A stretch of 64,000 nt of DNA from an uncultured Acidimicrobiales bacterium (GTDB lineage: Bacteria > Actinomycetota > Acidimicrobiia > Acidimicrobiales > SHLQ01): contig CALHTF010000068.1 in assembly GCA_938038815.1 (NCBI GenBank), positions 1 to 64,000 of the forward strand. Reading direction: 5' to 3'. The position numbers and the translations under genes are program-made. Shown one piece after another: positions 1-9,266 of the stretch (position 1 is the stretch's first letter; the number at the start of each line of letters is the position of its first letter). The notes beneath the pieces are model-generated. The model worked only from the letters and a program-made list of their open reading frames with translations, ran no database searches and was not told the DNA's origin.

Positions 1-87
1 CTCGCCCGACAACTCACCCTCACATCACAACGCCGCAGCTACCCGCTCCACAACCAACGCGGCCGCCCCACCCAGGACCCCAAATGA
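1..87 (+). CDS. C-terminal end of a CDS cut by the window edge, possibly an IS481-like transposase
   Basis: Frame 1 reads LARQLTLTSQRRSYPLHNQRGRPTQDPK* with tga at 85-87. It is followed by tandem ~23-bp repeats typical of IS481-family ends. Confidence 0.4.
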   Translation, partial: LARQLTLTSQRRSYPLHNQRGRPTQDPK

Positions 88-139
88 CAAAGTGTCCGAT
101 ATGCCCCGCGACATGTGTCCGACATGCCCCGCGACACCA
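88..139 (+). mobile_element. Putative right end of an IS481-like element
   Basis: Direct repeat tgtccgatatgccccgcgacatg / tgtccgacatgccccgcgacacc directly after the truncated ORF. Resembles remembered IS481 terminal patterns (TGTC...ACATCACA). Confidence 0.4.
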
Positions 140-140
140 C

Positions 141-275
141 ACCGCTCAGAGCGTGCTATGCGCGAAAATTTCGGGAGAGCGGCCAAAGAGCCCGGAGCTC
201 GCGGAGGGCGAGGGGCGCAGATTGTGGGACAGAGCGAAGCGCAGAGGGAGCGAGCTTGCGAGCGACTGACCAGAA
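141..275 (+). repeat. Intergenic palindromic repeat, full copy 1
   Basis: Shares gcgaaaatttc, a 35-bp block (gagcccggagctcgcggagggcgaggggcgcagat) and a 30-bp block (agcgaagcgcagagggagcgagcttgcgag) with 12725-12879. Confidence 0.85.
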
Positions 276-281
276 ACGCTG

Positions 282-1739
282 TTACATCCAGTTGATGGCT
301 TGGATTTCGCTGTAGGCCTCGAGGCCCCACCGGCCCCGGTCTCGGCCGATGCCCGACATCTTGTAGCCACCGAAGGGGGCACGCATGTGAGGCTGCACGC
401 AGTTGAGCGCCACGTTGCCGGACTCGAGCTGGTTGGCGATTCGGTAGGCCCGGGTCTGGTCGGCGGAGAAGACGTAGCTAAAGAGGCCGTAGTCAGAGTT
501 GTTGGCGAGCTCGATTGCTTCGTCGTCGCCGTCGTGGGGCAACACCACGACCACCGGACCAAACGCCTCTTCTTGCACCACGTGCATATCGGGGGTGCAG
601 TCAGCGAGCAGCGTGGGGGCTACGAAGTAGCCGGGAAGGTCGGGGCGCTCGCCACCCACCACCATCGTTGCACCAGCGTCGACGCCCGACTGGATGAACT
701 CTTCGACCCGGTCGCGATGGGTCTCGGTGATGACTGGTCCAACGAGGGTGTCGTCGAGGGTTGGGTCGCCAACCTTGAGGAACCCGGAGATGCCCTTGAG
801 CGACTCCACGGTCTCGTCGTACTTGCTGCGGTGGCAAATGACCCGGGTCGGGGCGGTGCAGATCTGGCCGGAGTGGAAGCCCCAGACCGTGGCGATTGCG
901 CTCACGGCGGCGCCAACGTCGGCGTCGTCAGCCATGATGAGCGCCCCCTTGCCCCCGAGCTCCATCAGGAGCCGCTTCATCGTTTTGCCGCCGTTTTCGA
1001 AGATCTTCGCGCCGACGGGCGAGCTACCGGTGAAGCTGATCATGTTGACGTTGGGCGAATCGACCAGTGCGGCCGGTGCCTCAGGGCCCGAACCGGTGAT
1101 GACGTTGATGACCCCGGGCGGGAAGCCGGCCCGGTCGACCGCTTCGGCCAACAACAAGATGCCGAGCGGATCTTGCGGTGCTGGCTTGATGATGCAGGTG
1201 TTTCCCATGGCCAGTGCGGGTGCGATCTTGCCGGCCACGTTGGTGAGCGGAAAGTTGTACGGGGTGATCGCCGCAACCACGCCTACGGGTTGGCGGGTGA
1301 CGGTGGCACTGATGAGTCCGGCCGGGCCGAGCGCGTTGGCTTCGGCGGGTTGAGGCAACAGCGACTCGCGAAGGTCGGGCGGGTTGACGTAGTAGCGGAA
1401 CCGCTCGATCATCTGGCCCGAAACCTGGAGGGTCTTGGCGATCTTCATCGTCGCTCCGGTTTCGGCCTGTACGAGCTCGACCCAGTCGGGGGTCACCTCT
1501 TCGAGTACATCGGCCAGCTTGGCGATGTAGGCGCCGCGTTCGGCGGTCGACAGCCGCTTCCATCCGGCCAGCGCGTCCTTGGCTGCCGCGGCGGAGTCGA
1601 GAGCGTGCTGCACGGTTGCCTCGGGCGCTCGTCCAACCACCTTGGTGGTCGCCGGGTCGATGATGTCGTAGGTCGAGTCGGTTTCGACCCATTCACCGTT
1701 GATATAGAGCTTCCATACCTTGTCGACGTCGATAGTCAC
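282..1739 (-). CDS. Aldehyde dehydrogenase family protein
   Basis: 485 aa with YINGEWV, ITPYNFPL, ISFTGSSPVG, ELGGKGALI and GQICTAPTR motifs. Confidence 0.95.
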   Translation of the reverse strand: MTIDVDKVWKLYINGEWVETDSTYDIIDPATTKVVGRAPEATVQHALDSAAAAKDALAGWKRLSTAERGAYIAKLADVLEEVTPDWVELVQAETGATMKIAKTLQVSGQMIERFRYYVNPPDLRESLLPQPAEANALGPAGLISATVTRQPVGVVAAITPYNFPLTNVAGKIAPALAMGNTCIIKPAPQDPLGILLLAEAVDRAGFPPGVINVITGSGPEAPAALVDSPNVNMISFTGSSPVGAKIFENGGKTMKRLLMELGGKGALIMADDADVGAAVSAIATVWGFHSGQICTAPTRVICHRSKYDETVESLKGISGFLKVGDPTLDDTLVGPVITETHRDRVEEFIQSGVDAGATMVVGGERPDLPGYFVAPTLLADCTPDMHVVQEEAFGPVVVVLPHDGDDEAIELANNSDYGLFSYVFSADQTRAYRIANQLESGNVALNCVQPHMRAPFGGYKMSGIGRDRGRWGLEAYSEIQAINWM

Positions 1740-1840
1740 GCTGCTTCTCCCCCACTACGGAACATGTTTGTGTATGTGTGTGTCGCGATCTGCAGGAAAC
1801 GTACCAGCGCGACACAGAAATGTTGAACCCACAAAAGCGA

Positions 1841-1874
1841 AGAACCCTCGCCCGGAAGTCCGAGCGAGGGTTCT
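1841..1874 (-). terminator. Intrinsic terminator downstream of the fasciclin gene
   Basis: Perfect 11-bp stem AGAACCCTCGC/GCGAGGGTTCT followed by TCGCTTTTG on the minus strand. Confidence 0.75.
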
Positions 1875-1921
1875 CTGTATTTCCAATTGCGTGAACCAGG
1901 GAGCTCACATGGTGGGAAGGT

Positions 1922-2527
1922 TTAGAGGTCGAGCGGGATGAGTACCCGGGAGATGGTGTGCACGATGCCGTTGGTTGCCCGCTTGTTCGACTTGCGGAAC
2001 GAGATCTTCGGGTCCTTTACGTCGGGGTCGTTGTCGACGAGGGTGCGACGGTTGATGTCGAAGCTTGCGCCTTCGAGTGCGGTGTCGACCGTATCGATGT
2101 CAAACAGCAGGTCGTCCATGGTGAGCCGCTCGGGAGCAACGTGGTAAAGCAAGACGCTGGTCAGGACTGGGATTGGGTCGCCGTCGCCGAGGGTGGTCAA
2201 GGCGCCTACGAGGAACTCCCAGGCTGCAGCTTCGCCTTCACCGGTGAAGCCGAGGTCGGTTGCGAGGCGAACGAACGCCAGGTCGGTGGGCGCAAAGACG
2301 GTGAAGTCGATGTCGGGGCTGGCGAGGGTTTCGGCCAGGTCGGCGGTAATGACTGCGTTGAGCAAGATGTCGAAGTCGCGGTGGTTGTCGTCGAACTCGC
2401 CACCGGATGCGACGACGATGTCGGCAATGGTGCGGTCGGGACCCTTCTTACCGGTTGAGGCAAGAGCGGTTGCTCCGAGGCTAAAGACCATCAGAACACT
2501 GGTTACAAGGAACAGAATACGGCGCAT
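1922..2527 (-). CDS. Secreted fasciclin (FAS1) domain protein
   Basis: Signal peptide MRRILFLVTSVLMVFSLGATALA; TVFAPTDLAF, LLYHV and NGIVHTISRVLIP motifs. Confidence 0.93.
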   Translation of the reverse strand: MRRILFLVTSVLMVFSLGATALASTGKKGPDRTIADIVVASGGEFDDNHRDFDILLNAVITADLAETLASPDIDFTVFAPTDLAFVRLATDLGFTGEGEAAAWEFLVGALTTLGDGDPIPVLTSVLLYHVAPERLTMDDLLFDIDTVDTALEGASFDINRRTLVDNDPDVKDPKISFRKSNKRATNGIVHTISRVLIPLDL

Positions 2528-2656
2528 TTTTTGTAGAACCTTTCGAGGAACGTGGTAGGGGTTTTGCTTAGAAGTCCAGACACCATGTCCGGGGTATGTG
2601 ACTAGCTACGTCGGGTCGTCTGATCTGGATGCAAATCGATGCACAAAGACGAAAAG

Positions 2657-2699
2657 AATTTCCCGGATCGCCCCGTTTGGGGCGTGAACTAGGGAAATT
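2657..2699. promoter_or_regulatory. Nested inverted repeat in a divergent intergenic region
   Basis: AATTTCCC..CGCCCCgtttGGGGCG..GGGAAATT; 8-bp outer and 6-bp inner perfect arms. Confidence 0.6.
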
Positions 2700-2781
2700 T
2701 CGCTACCTTCAGTAGTGTTACCAACCAGTAATGAACTGTGGTTTTGGCCATGGTTTCCCAACCTCGAAACAGGAGCCTCCA

Positions 2782-3984
2782 ATGGCCGAACCAGTAATTG
2801 TCGCAACCGCCCGGACCCCGATTGGTCGGGCCGCCAAAGGCAGCCTCGTCGAGGCCCGCACCGACGACATGTCGGCGTTCATCATCGACGACGTCCTCGG
2901 CAAGGTCCCGGACCTGCCACGCGACCAGGTCGAAGATGTTATGTGGGGAATCGGCCAGCCCGCAGGCGAAGGCGGCTACAACCTCGCTCGCCTCGCCGCG
3001 CTTATGGCGGGTGTGGAAGCGCCGGGCGTAACCGTCAACCGTTACTGTTCGTCGTCGCTGCAGACCATCCGCATGGCCGCCCACGCCATCAAGGCCGGCG
3101 AAGGCGACTGCTTCATCGCCGGTGGTGTCGAAACCGTCAGCCGCTACATGCACGGTGCAGCCGACACTGGCTCGCACAACGAGAAGTTTGCCGAGGCCGA
3201 GGCCAACACGGCCAAGCGGACCGAGGGCGGAGCCGCTACCTGGCAAGCTCCCGACGGTCTCGCCGACATCTACATCGCGATGGGCCAAACCGCCGAAAAC
3301 GTCGCGCAGATGACCGGCATCTCCCGGGAGCGCCAAGACGAGTTCGGTGTTCGGTCGCAGAACCTGGCCGAAGAGTCACTCAACAACGGTTTCTTCGAGC
3401 GTGAGATTACGCCCTACACCCTCCCCGACGGATCGGTCATCAGCGCCGACGACGGCATCCGGGCCGGCACCACCCTGGAGAAGGTCAGCACCCTCAAGCC
3501 GGTGTTCCGTCCCGACGGAACCATTACCGCTGGTAACGCCTGCCCGCTCAACGACGGCGCCGCGGCCACCATCGTGATGAGCGATACCCGGGCAAAAGAG
3601 TTGGGCCTCAAGCCCCTCGCTCGAATCGTGTCGAGCGGTGTAAGCCAACTCAACCCTGAGATCATGGGCCTCGGCCCGATCGAAGCGATCCGCCAGGCGC
3701 TTGGCCGGGCTGGCAAGACGGTCGACGATATCGACCTGTTCGAGATCAACGAAGCGTTCGCCGTTCAGGTGCTCGGTTCGGCCGACGAACTCGGCATTCC
3801 GATGGACAAGCTCAACGTGCACGGCGGTTCGATCGCCCTTGGTCACCCCTTCGGTATGACCGGCGCTCGCATCATGACCACCCTGCTCAATGGTCTGGAA
3901 AACAAGGACAAAGAGTGGGGCGTTGAGTCGATGTGCGTCGGTGGCGGCATGGGTATGGCCATGGTCGTCCAGCGCATGAACTAG
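2782..3984 (+). CDS. Acetyl-CoA acetyltransferase / thiolase
   Basis: MAEPVIVATARTPIGRAAKG start, NRYCSSSLQTI active-site Cys, GHPFGMTGARI, CVGGGMGMA. Confidence 0.95.
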   Translation: MAEPVIVATARTPIGRAAKGSLVEARTDDMSAFIIDDVLGKVPDLPRDQVEDVMWGIGQPAGEGGYNLARLAALMAGVEAPGVTVNRYCSSSLQTIRMAAHAIKAGEGDCFIAGGVETVSRYMHGAADTGSHNEKFAEAEANTAKRTEGGAATWQAPDGLADIYIAMGQTAENVAQMTGISRERQDEFGVRSQNLAEESLNNGFFEREITPYTLPDGSVISADDGIRAGTTLEKVSTLKPVFRPDGTITAGNACPLNDGAAATIVMSDTRAKELGLKPLARIVSSGVSQLNPEIMGLGPIEAIRQALGRAGKTVDDIDLFEINEAFAVQVLGSADELGIPMDKLNVHGGSIALGHPFGMTGARIMTTLLNGLENKDKEWGVESMCVGGGMGMAMVVQRMN

Positions 3985-3998
3985 GCGCTCTGAAGTTA

Positions 3999-4041
3999 CG
4001 CCGAGGGCGTGGGGTTTCGGCCCCACGCCCTCGGCGTTTTT
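3999..4041 (+). terminator. Strong intrinsic terminator of the thiolase gene
   Basis: Perfect 16-bp stem CGCCGAGGGCGTGGGG/CCCCACGCCCTCGGCG, 6-nt loop, TTTTT tail. Confidence 0.92.
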
Positions 4042-4053
4042 CGGCCGGGTTCG

Positions 4054-5370
4054 TTACTCGTTCAGATCGACAACGGTGGTGGCTGAACGGATCTTGCCGA
4101 GCTCGAGGGCGTCGATGTCGTAGCCAACGATGTCTTTGGCTTGCACATCAAGAACGTGAATTCGCTCGGTGCCCACCGACAAGACGTAGCGGCCATCGGG
4201 GCTCCAGATCACGCCGCCGAGAAAGTCATACGAGGCGGGCACGACGACCGGTAGGTCCCAGCGATCGCCGGTACGAGTGTCGACGATCGAGATGGTCTCT
4301 TCTCCAGATGGAGATAGGCCTTGCATGGTGACGTGGTCGCCGGTCGGCGAGACAGACAACTCGCCGGAAATTTGGAGAAGGTTCAGGTCGCCTAACTCGA
4401 CTTCGCGGCCAGGCTCGCGGGTGCGGTGATCGAACAAGCGACTCGCACACCGCAGCTGGTCGTCGCAGTCTTGAATGATGAGGTGATTCACCCCCACCGC
4501 AATCACATTCGCGTCGTAAATCCGTTCAAAGCCATCGCCAACGAATTCGTACACGTCGCCGCCCCATAGCGAGAACTGTCCGAAGCCGATTGGAAAGACG
4601 ATGGTGAATCCGCTCCTCGGAACCTCCACCGGCTCACCGATAACGCGGCTATCGAGCCCGAACCGCAGAACTTCGAGCGGCGGGCCAAACCGGTCGGCCG
4701 TCGAATTGGAGATATGGCGGGTCAGGTGTAGCTCCGAGCCGTCCGGCGACACCCAAAAGTCCTGTGCTCGGCCGTACTCGACCACCGGCCCGCCAGCGAG
4801 CGGATACCCAACGGCGTCGGCGCCGTCGTGCACGACGATCGATGAGCCAAAGACAACCGATGCGATCTCCGAGCTTTGGTTAAACGGTTCGAATCCGAGC
4901 ATTCGGCGCGAGCCATCGTCGGCGTTGAGCACGCTGAGTCCGACCTCGGACTTGATCACCAGCGACAGGCCACGTGACTCCGGCAGCAACGGAAAGACCT
5001 CAAGCGACGACAGTCCAGAACCGGCAACCACCGCCGTCGGGCCCGGCAGGCGCCGCCGTTGAGGTTCGGCGGCTGGCTCGCTTGGAGAGGGTGCCTCACC
5101 ATCTGGTGCCGGCTCGTCAACCGACGAGTCGTCCGGGTCGCTCACCGCCGCCGGTTCGCTCGTCGGCTCGGGAATGGCCGAATCAGCGCCGGTCAAAAGG
5201 GGCACCAAGATCACGCCCAACCCAACGAGTAGCCCAACGAGCCCGAGGGCGCTCAGCAGCGTGGTGAACGATCGTGGATTGGTTTCGACAAGCGCCTGGT
5301 CGACCGTTTCGGTGTCGGTTCGGTCGACACCTAGGACAACCTCGACGACCTCTTCGTTCACCGTTTCCAC
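4054..5370 (-). CDS. Single-TM protein with extracytoplasmic beta-propeller-like domain (paralog A)
   Basis: TM LGLVGLLVGLGVILVPLL, acidic linker, WSPDGRYVLSVG-type blades; similar to the adjacent ORF. Confidence 0.7.
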   Translation of the reverse strand: METVNEEVVEVVLGVDRTDTETVDQALVETNPRSFTTLLSALGLVGLLVGLGVILVPLLTGADSAIPEPTSEPAAVSDPDDSSVDEPAPDGEAPSPSEPAAEPQRRRLPGPTAVVAGSGLSSLEVFPLLPESRGLSLVIKSEVGLSVLNADDGSRRMLGFEPFNQSSEIASVVFGSSIVVHDGADAVGYPLAGGPVVEYGRAQDFWVSPDGSELHLTRHISNSTADRFGPPLEVLRFGLDSRVIGEPVEVPRSGFTIVFPIGFGQFSLWGGDVYEFVGDGFERIYDANVIAVGVNHLIIQDCDDQLRCASRLFDHRTREPGREVELGDLNLLQISGELSVSPTGDHVTMQGLSPSGEETISIVDTRTGDRWDLPVVVPASYDFLGGVIWSPDGRYVLSVGTERIHVLDVQAKDIVGYDIDALELGKIRSATTVVDLNE

Positions 5371-5409
5371 TTCGGCTCAGGGTAGAGCCGATGACTCACC
5401 GATGAAGGA

Positions 5410-6741
5410 TCAACTGGCGGATTCGCCCAATTCGAGGACGCCAACCACGGCGCGCACTTGCTCGAGAACGAGATCTTCCAACCGGTGTTCGGCGATGGTT
5501 TGGCCGGCGACATCGACCACCCGCAGTGCCTGCCCGTTCCGCACGACGAGGTACTTCGAGTCCGGGGTCCACAACGCCTGGAAGCCATCGCCGTACAAAT
5601 CGAAGTTCGAGTCAAGGCCCCAAGCCGATACCCCATCGGGTCCGAGCATCTTGATCTGCTGTGCGTCCTCGTCGCCGAACAGCACGTGCTGCCCATTGGG
5701 CGAGATCCGGACCGACTCGAGCGGGAAAACCTGATCGACCGAACCAAGGTCGAGCGACGCGGTCTCGGCCGTCGCTCGATCGACCACGAACATGGCGCAC
5801 TCGAGCGTGTCGTCACAGTCGTGCACCGCGACGTGGCCGCGCCCAACCGCCCACGGCGACCCACGGGTGATTCGCTCGAAGGAACCGTCTCGGAACTCGT
5901 ACACCCCGTTGCCGCCGCTGGTGAAGAGTCCGTCGCCCATCGGGAATATGTAGGCCCCCGCCTTGTCGGGGATCTCCACCGAGTCGCCAAGCGGGCGGTG
6001 ATCGATGCCAAAGGTATCGATCACCCGGTCGCCGGGTTTGAACGAGTCTGACCACAAGTCACCGCGCAAGATGTGGAGTTGATCGCCGCTGCGCGATAAC
6101 CAGAATGTTCCGCCCACCCCGTAGTCGACCACCCGGTCGTCGGTCAGCGAATACGCCTCGATTCCCGATCCGTTTCGGATCACGAGCGACGATTCAAACT
6201 GCAAGGCCGGGTCGAAGCGGTGGCCAAAGACTTCGCTGCCCTCGTCGGGGTAATCGGCGACGGGCAGTACGCGCCGCGAACCGTCGTCAGTGTTCACCAG
6301 TGCCAGCCCGTCGTTGGTCCGTACCACCATGGTGAGGCCCGGAGACTCCTCGAAGATCGGAAAACTATCGCCGGGCTCGGGCACCAGCACCGCCGCCTCA
6401 GACCTGCTGTCGGGCGATGGTGAATCAGACGCACCGGACTCCCTTGAATCGTCCGTCGGGGAATCGCTCGTCGCGGTATCGCCAGTGGGAGCATCGTCGT
6501 CGGACGTATCCGACTCGGCGTCATCGGCGCTGGCCGAACCCGAACCGGTCAGCCCAGGCACCACCAGCAGCCCGGCCATGGCAACGAGAAGGGCGCCCAG
6601 CACGAGCAGGCTCAGGGTTTTTGACCACGATCGTGACGTCGTGGAGACCACCGACCCCTCTTCGGAAATCTGGTCTTCGCCGAGCGAAATCTCGACCACG
6701 CCGTCGTGCGGTTGTTGTTCGTATTGCCCAGGCGCCACCAC
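5410..6741 (-). CDS. Single-TM protein with extracytoplasmic beta-propeller-like domain (paralog B)
   Basis: Shares NxDDGSRRxL, ISPNGQHV/WTPDSKYLV blades and a CDDxLxCA motif with paralog A. Confidence 0.7.
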   Translation of the reverse strand: MVAPGQYEQQPHDGVVEISLGEDQISEEGSVVSTTSRSWSKTLSLLVLGALLVAMAGLLVVPGLTGSGSASADDAESDTSDDDAPTGDTATSDSPTDDSRESGASDSPSPDSRSEAAVLVPEPGDSFPIFEESPGLTMVVRTNDGLALVNTDDGSRRVLPVADYPDEGSEVFGHRFDPALQFESSLVIRNGSGIEAYSLTDDRVVDYGVGGTFWLSRSGDQLHILRGDLWSDSFKPGDRVIDTFGIDHRPLGDSVEIPDKAGAYIFPMGDGLFTSGGNGVYEFRDGSFERITRGSPWAVGRGHVAVHDCDDTLECAMFVVDRATAETASLDLGSVDQVFPLESVRISPNGQHVLFGDEDAQQIKMLGPDGVSAWGLDSNFDLYGDGFQALWTPDSKYLVVRNGQALRVVDVAGQTIAEHRLEDLVLEQVRAVVGVLELGESAS

Positions 6742-6824
6742 GCTCTAACCATACGGCAGTGTCGCACGCGCGAAAGGTCGCCCGCCTCTAGACTCGGGCC
6801 ACGAAACAGAAAGGTTCGTTCTTC

Positions 6825-9266
6825 ATGGTCGATGTTCCTAATGGTCACTTTTTCCTTGGCGGGATCCGAGGCGACGACGGGAAGGCAGCGCCTGAAAACC
6901 CGGTGATGCTCGAGGCATCTGACCTCACGACCCATGGCGTGATCGTAGGTATGACCGGCTCGGGTAAAACCGGTCTTTCGGTGGTCATGCTCGAGGAAGC
7001 GCTCATGCAAGGCATCCCGACGCTCATCCTCGACCCCAAGGGCGACATGGGCAACCTGTTGCTGTCGTTCCCCGACCTCGGCGCTGACGACTTCGAACCG
7101 TGGGTAAACCCCGGCGACGCTGAACGCGAGGGAGTCTCGGTTGGCGAGCACGCATCGAACACCGCCGACATGTGGCGCAACGGCCTCGACAGCTGGGGCA
7201 TCGAACCCGGCCGGATCGCCGAGCTGCGCAACAAGGCCGACTTTACGATCTACACCCCCGGTTCGACCTCGGGGGTTCCGCTCAACATCATCGGCGACCT
7301 CAAGGCACCACCGGCGGGGACCAACGCCGAGACCATGCAAGACGAGATCGAAGGCTTTGCTTCGAGCCTGCTCGGGCTGGTCGGGGTAGAAAGCGACCCG
7401 ATCTCGGGACGCGAACACATCTTGTTGTCGAACATCATTTCCAACGCCTGGAACCAGGGCCAGGACCTCGACCTTGGTGCACTGCTCACCCAGGTCCAGA
7501 ATCCGCCAATGCGCAAGCTCGGCGTACTCGAACTCGACACGTTCTTCCCGCCCAAGGACCGCACGGCGTTGGCGATGAAGCTTAACGGCCTCATGGCATC
7601 GCCTTCGTTCGCGAGCTGGACCCAGGGCGCGGCCCTCGATATCGAAACGATGCTCAATGGCGGCGGCAAGCCAAACGCAGCCATCATTTCGCTGGCCCAC
7701 CTGTCCGACGAAGAGCGCATGTTCGTGGTGACGCTGGTGTTGTCAAAGGTTGTCACCTGGATGCGTGGCTTGTCCGGCACCCCCGACCTGCGGGCCTTGG
7801 TCTACATGGACGAAGTATTCGGCTTTGTTCCTCCAACCGCTGCTCCCCCATCGAAGAAGCCCATCCTCACCATTCTCAAACAAGCCCGGGCGTTCGGTGT
7901 CGGCATGGTGTTGTCGACCCAGAACCCGGTCGACATCGACTACAAGGCAATCTCGAACGCCGGCACGTGGATGATCGGTCGACTACAGACCGAACGCGAT
8001 AAGGCTCGTCTGCTCGAGGGCATGAACTCGGGCGGCGATCTCGATATTGGCGCGGTGGGCGAAACGATTTCTGGGCTCGACAAGCGCCAGTTCGTGTTGC
8101 ACTCGACCCGCGGCGATGGCCCACAGGTGTTCGGTACCCGGTGGGCAATGTCGTACCTTCCCGGGCCGATTACCCGCGACCAGATCGAAACCCTGATGGC
8201 CGACAGCCCCAAGCGGGCCGCAGCCCCCGAACCGGCTGCTGCTGCGCCGGCGGGCCAACCAGCCGCTGCTGCGCCGGCCGCCGCGGCGGCAGCTGCCCCG
8301 GCACTGGCCGACGACGAGACCACCATGGCCCCCAAGGTTGCCGACGGAATCGACGTGTTCTATCTCGATGCCGCAGCACCGTGGGCTCGCGACGTTGGTG
8401 CGGTCACCGGCGGAACTCGACTCGAGGCGGCGGTTGTCGCTCGGGTGAACATGTTGTTCGACGAGACCAAGGGCGACCTTCGCCACCAAGAAGAGTACGA
8501 AGCGGTGTTCTTTCCACTCACTGGTCAATCACTCGACGCCGATACGGCGGTGACGGTCGACTACGACGACCGCGACCTACGCACCGAAGTGCCCGACGGA
8601 GCGCGGTATGTGCTGCCCGACGCCAAGATCCAGAACAAGACCTACTTCTCCAAAGCCCAGTCCGAGCTGAAGGACCACCTGTACCGCAACGAGACCCTTG
8701 AGCTGATGCGTAACCCCGAGCTCAAGATTGTGAGCCGGGTCGGCGAAACCCGCGAGGAATTTGAGGCCCGCTGCAACAAGGTGGCCGACGACGGCGCGGA
8801 TGAGGAAGCAACCAAGGTGCGCGAATCGCTCGAGAAGCAGCGCGACCGGTTGCAGAGTGCGCTCGATAAAGCCGAAGACCGAGTGCGCGAACTCGACGAA
8901 GATGTCGAGGCTCGTTCTCGCGACGCCAAGCTAAGCGGCGCAATCGATGTCGCTGGTTCGGTGCTCGGTGGCCTGCTCGGCGGACGTAGCAGCACCCGAG
9001 GCATCCTCGGTGGTGTGCGCCGCGCATCGTCAAAGTCTCGTATGACCAACAGTGCCAAGGAACGCTTGGAGACCGCTCGCAACCGGGTCGATGAGAAGGC
9101 CGATGACCTTGAGGCTCTCGAGCTAGAGATCACCGACTCGCTTTATGAGATCCAAGATGCGTGGGACGAAAAGGCCGAGGCGATCGAGGACATGAACGTC
9201 TCACTAGAAAAGACCGATATCTCGGTAGACCAAATCGCCCTAGTTTGGATCCCCGTAGAGGGATAG
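6825..9266 (+). CDS. HerA-like / DUF853-type P-loop ATPase with Ala-rich linker and C-terminal coiled coil
   Basis: Walker A GMTGSGKTG, Walker B ALVYMDEVFGF, STQNPVDIDYKAISNAGTW; long C-terminal coiled coil. Confidence 0.88.
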   Translation: MVDVPNGHFFLGGIRGDDGKAAPENPVMLEASDLTTHGVIVGMTGSGKTGLSVVMLEEALMQGIPTLILDPKGDMGNLLLSFPDLGADDFEPWVNPGDAEREGVSVGEHASNTADMWRNGLDSWGIEPGRIAELRNKADFTIYTPGSTSGVPLNIIGDLKAPPAGTNAETMQDEIEGFASSLLGLVGVESDPISGREHILLSNIISNAWNQGQDLDLGALLTQVQNPPMRKLGVLELDTFFPPKDRTALAMKLNGLMASPSFASWTQGAALDIETMLNGGGKPNAAIISLAHLSDEERMFVVTLVLSKVVTWMRGLSGTPDLRALVYMDEVFGFVPPTAAPPSKKPILTILKQARAFGVGMVLSTQNPVDIDYKAISNAGTWMIGRLQTERDKARLLEGMNSGGDLDIGAVGETISGLDKRQFVLHSTRGDGPQVFGTRWAMSYLPGPITRDQIETLMADSPKRAAAPEPAAAAPAGQPAAAAPAAAAAAAPALADDETTMAPKVADGIDVFYLDAAAPWARDVGAVTGGTRLEAAVVARVNMLFDETKGDLRHQEEYEAVFFPLTGQSLDADTAVTVDYDDRDLRTEVPDGARYVLPDAKIQNKTYFSKAQSELKDHLYRNETLELMRNPELKIVSRVGETREEFEARCNKVADDGADEEATKVRESLEKQRDRLQSALDKAEDRVRELDEDVEARSRDAKLSGAIDVAGSVLGGLLGGRSSTRGILGGVRRASSKSRMTNSAKERLETARNRVDEKADDLEALELEITDSLYEIQDAWDEKAEAIEDMNVSLEKTDISVDQIALVWIPVEG

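Noticed and set aside
300-1826. 508-aa plus-strand ORF
   Set aside because: Antisense to a clear aldehyde dehydrogenase gene; a GC-rich shadow ORF with no recognisable motifs.
6825-9266. HerA-NurA or HerA-Sir2 type defence system
   Set aside because: No nuclease, Sir2 or DUF4297 partner next to the ATPase; neighbours are propeller proteins and a sugar transferase.
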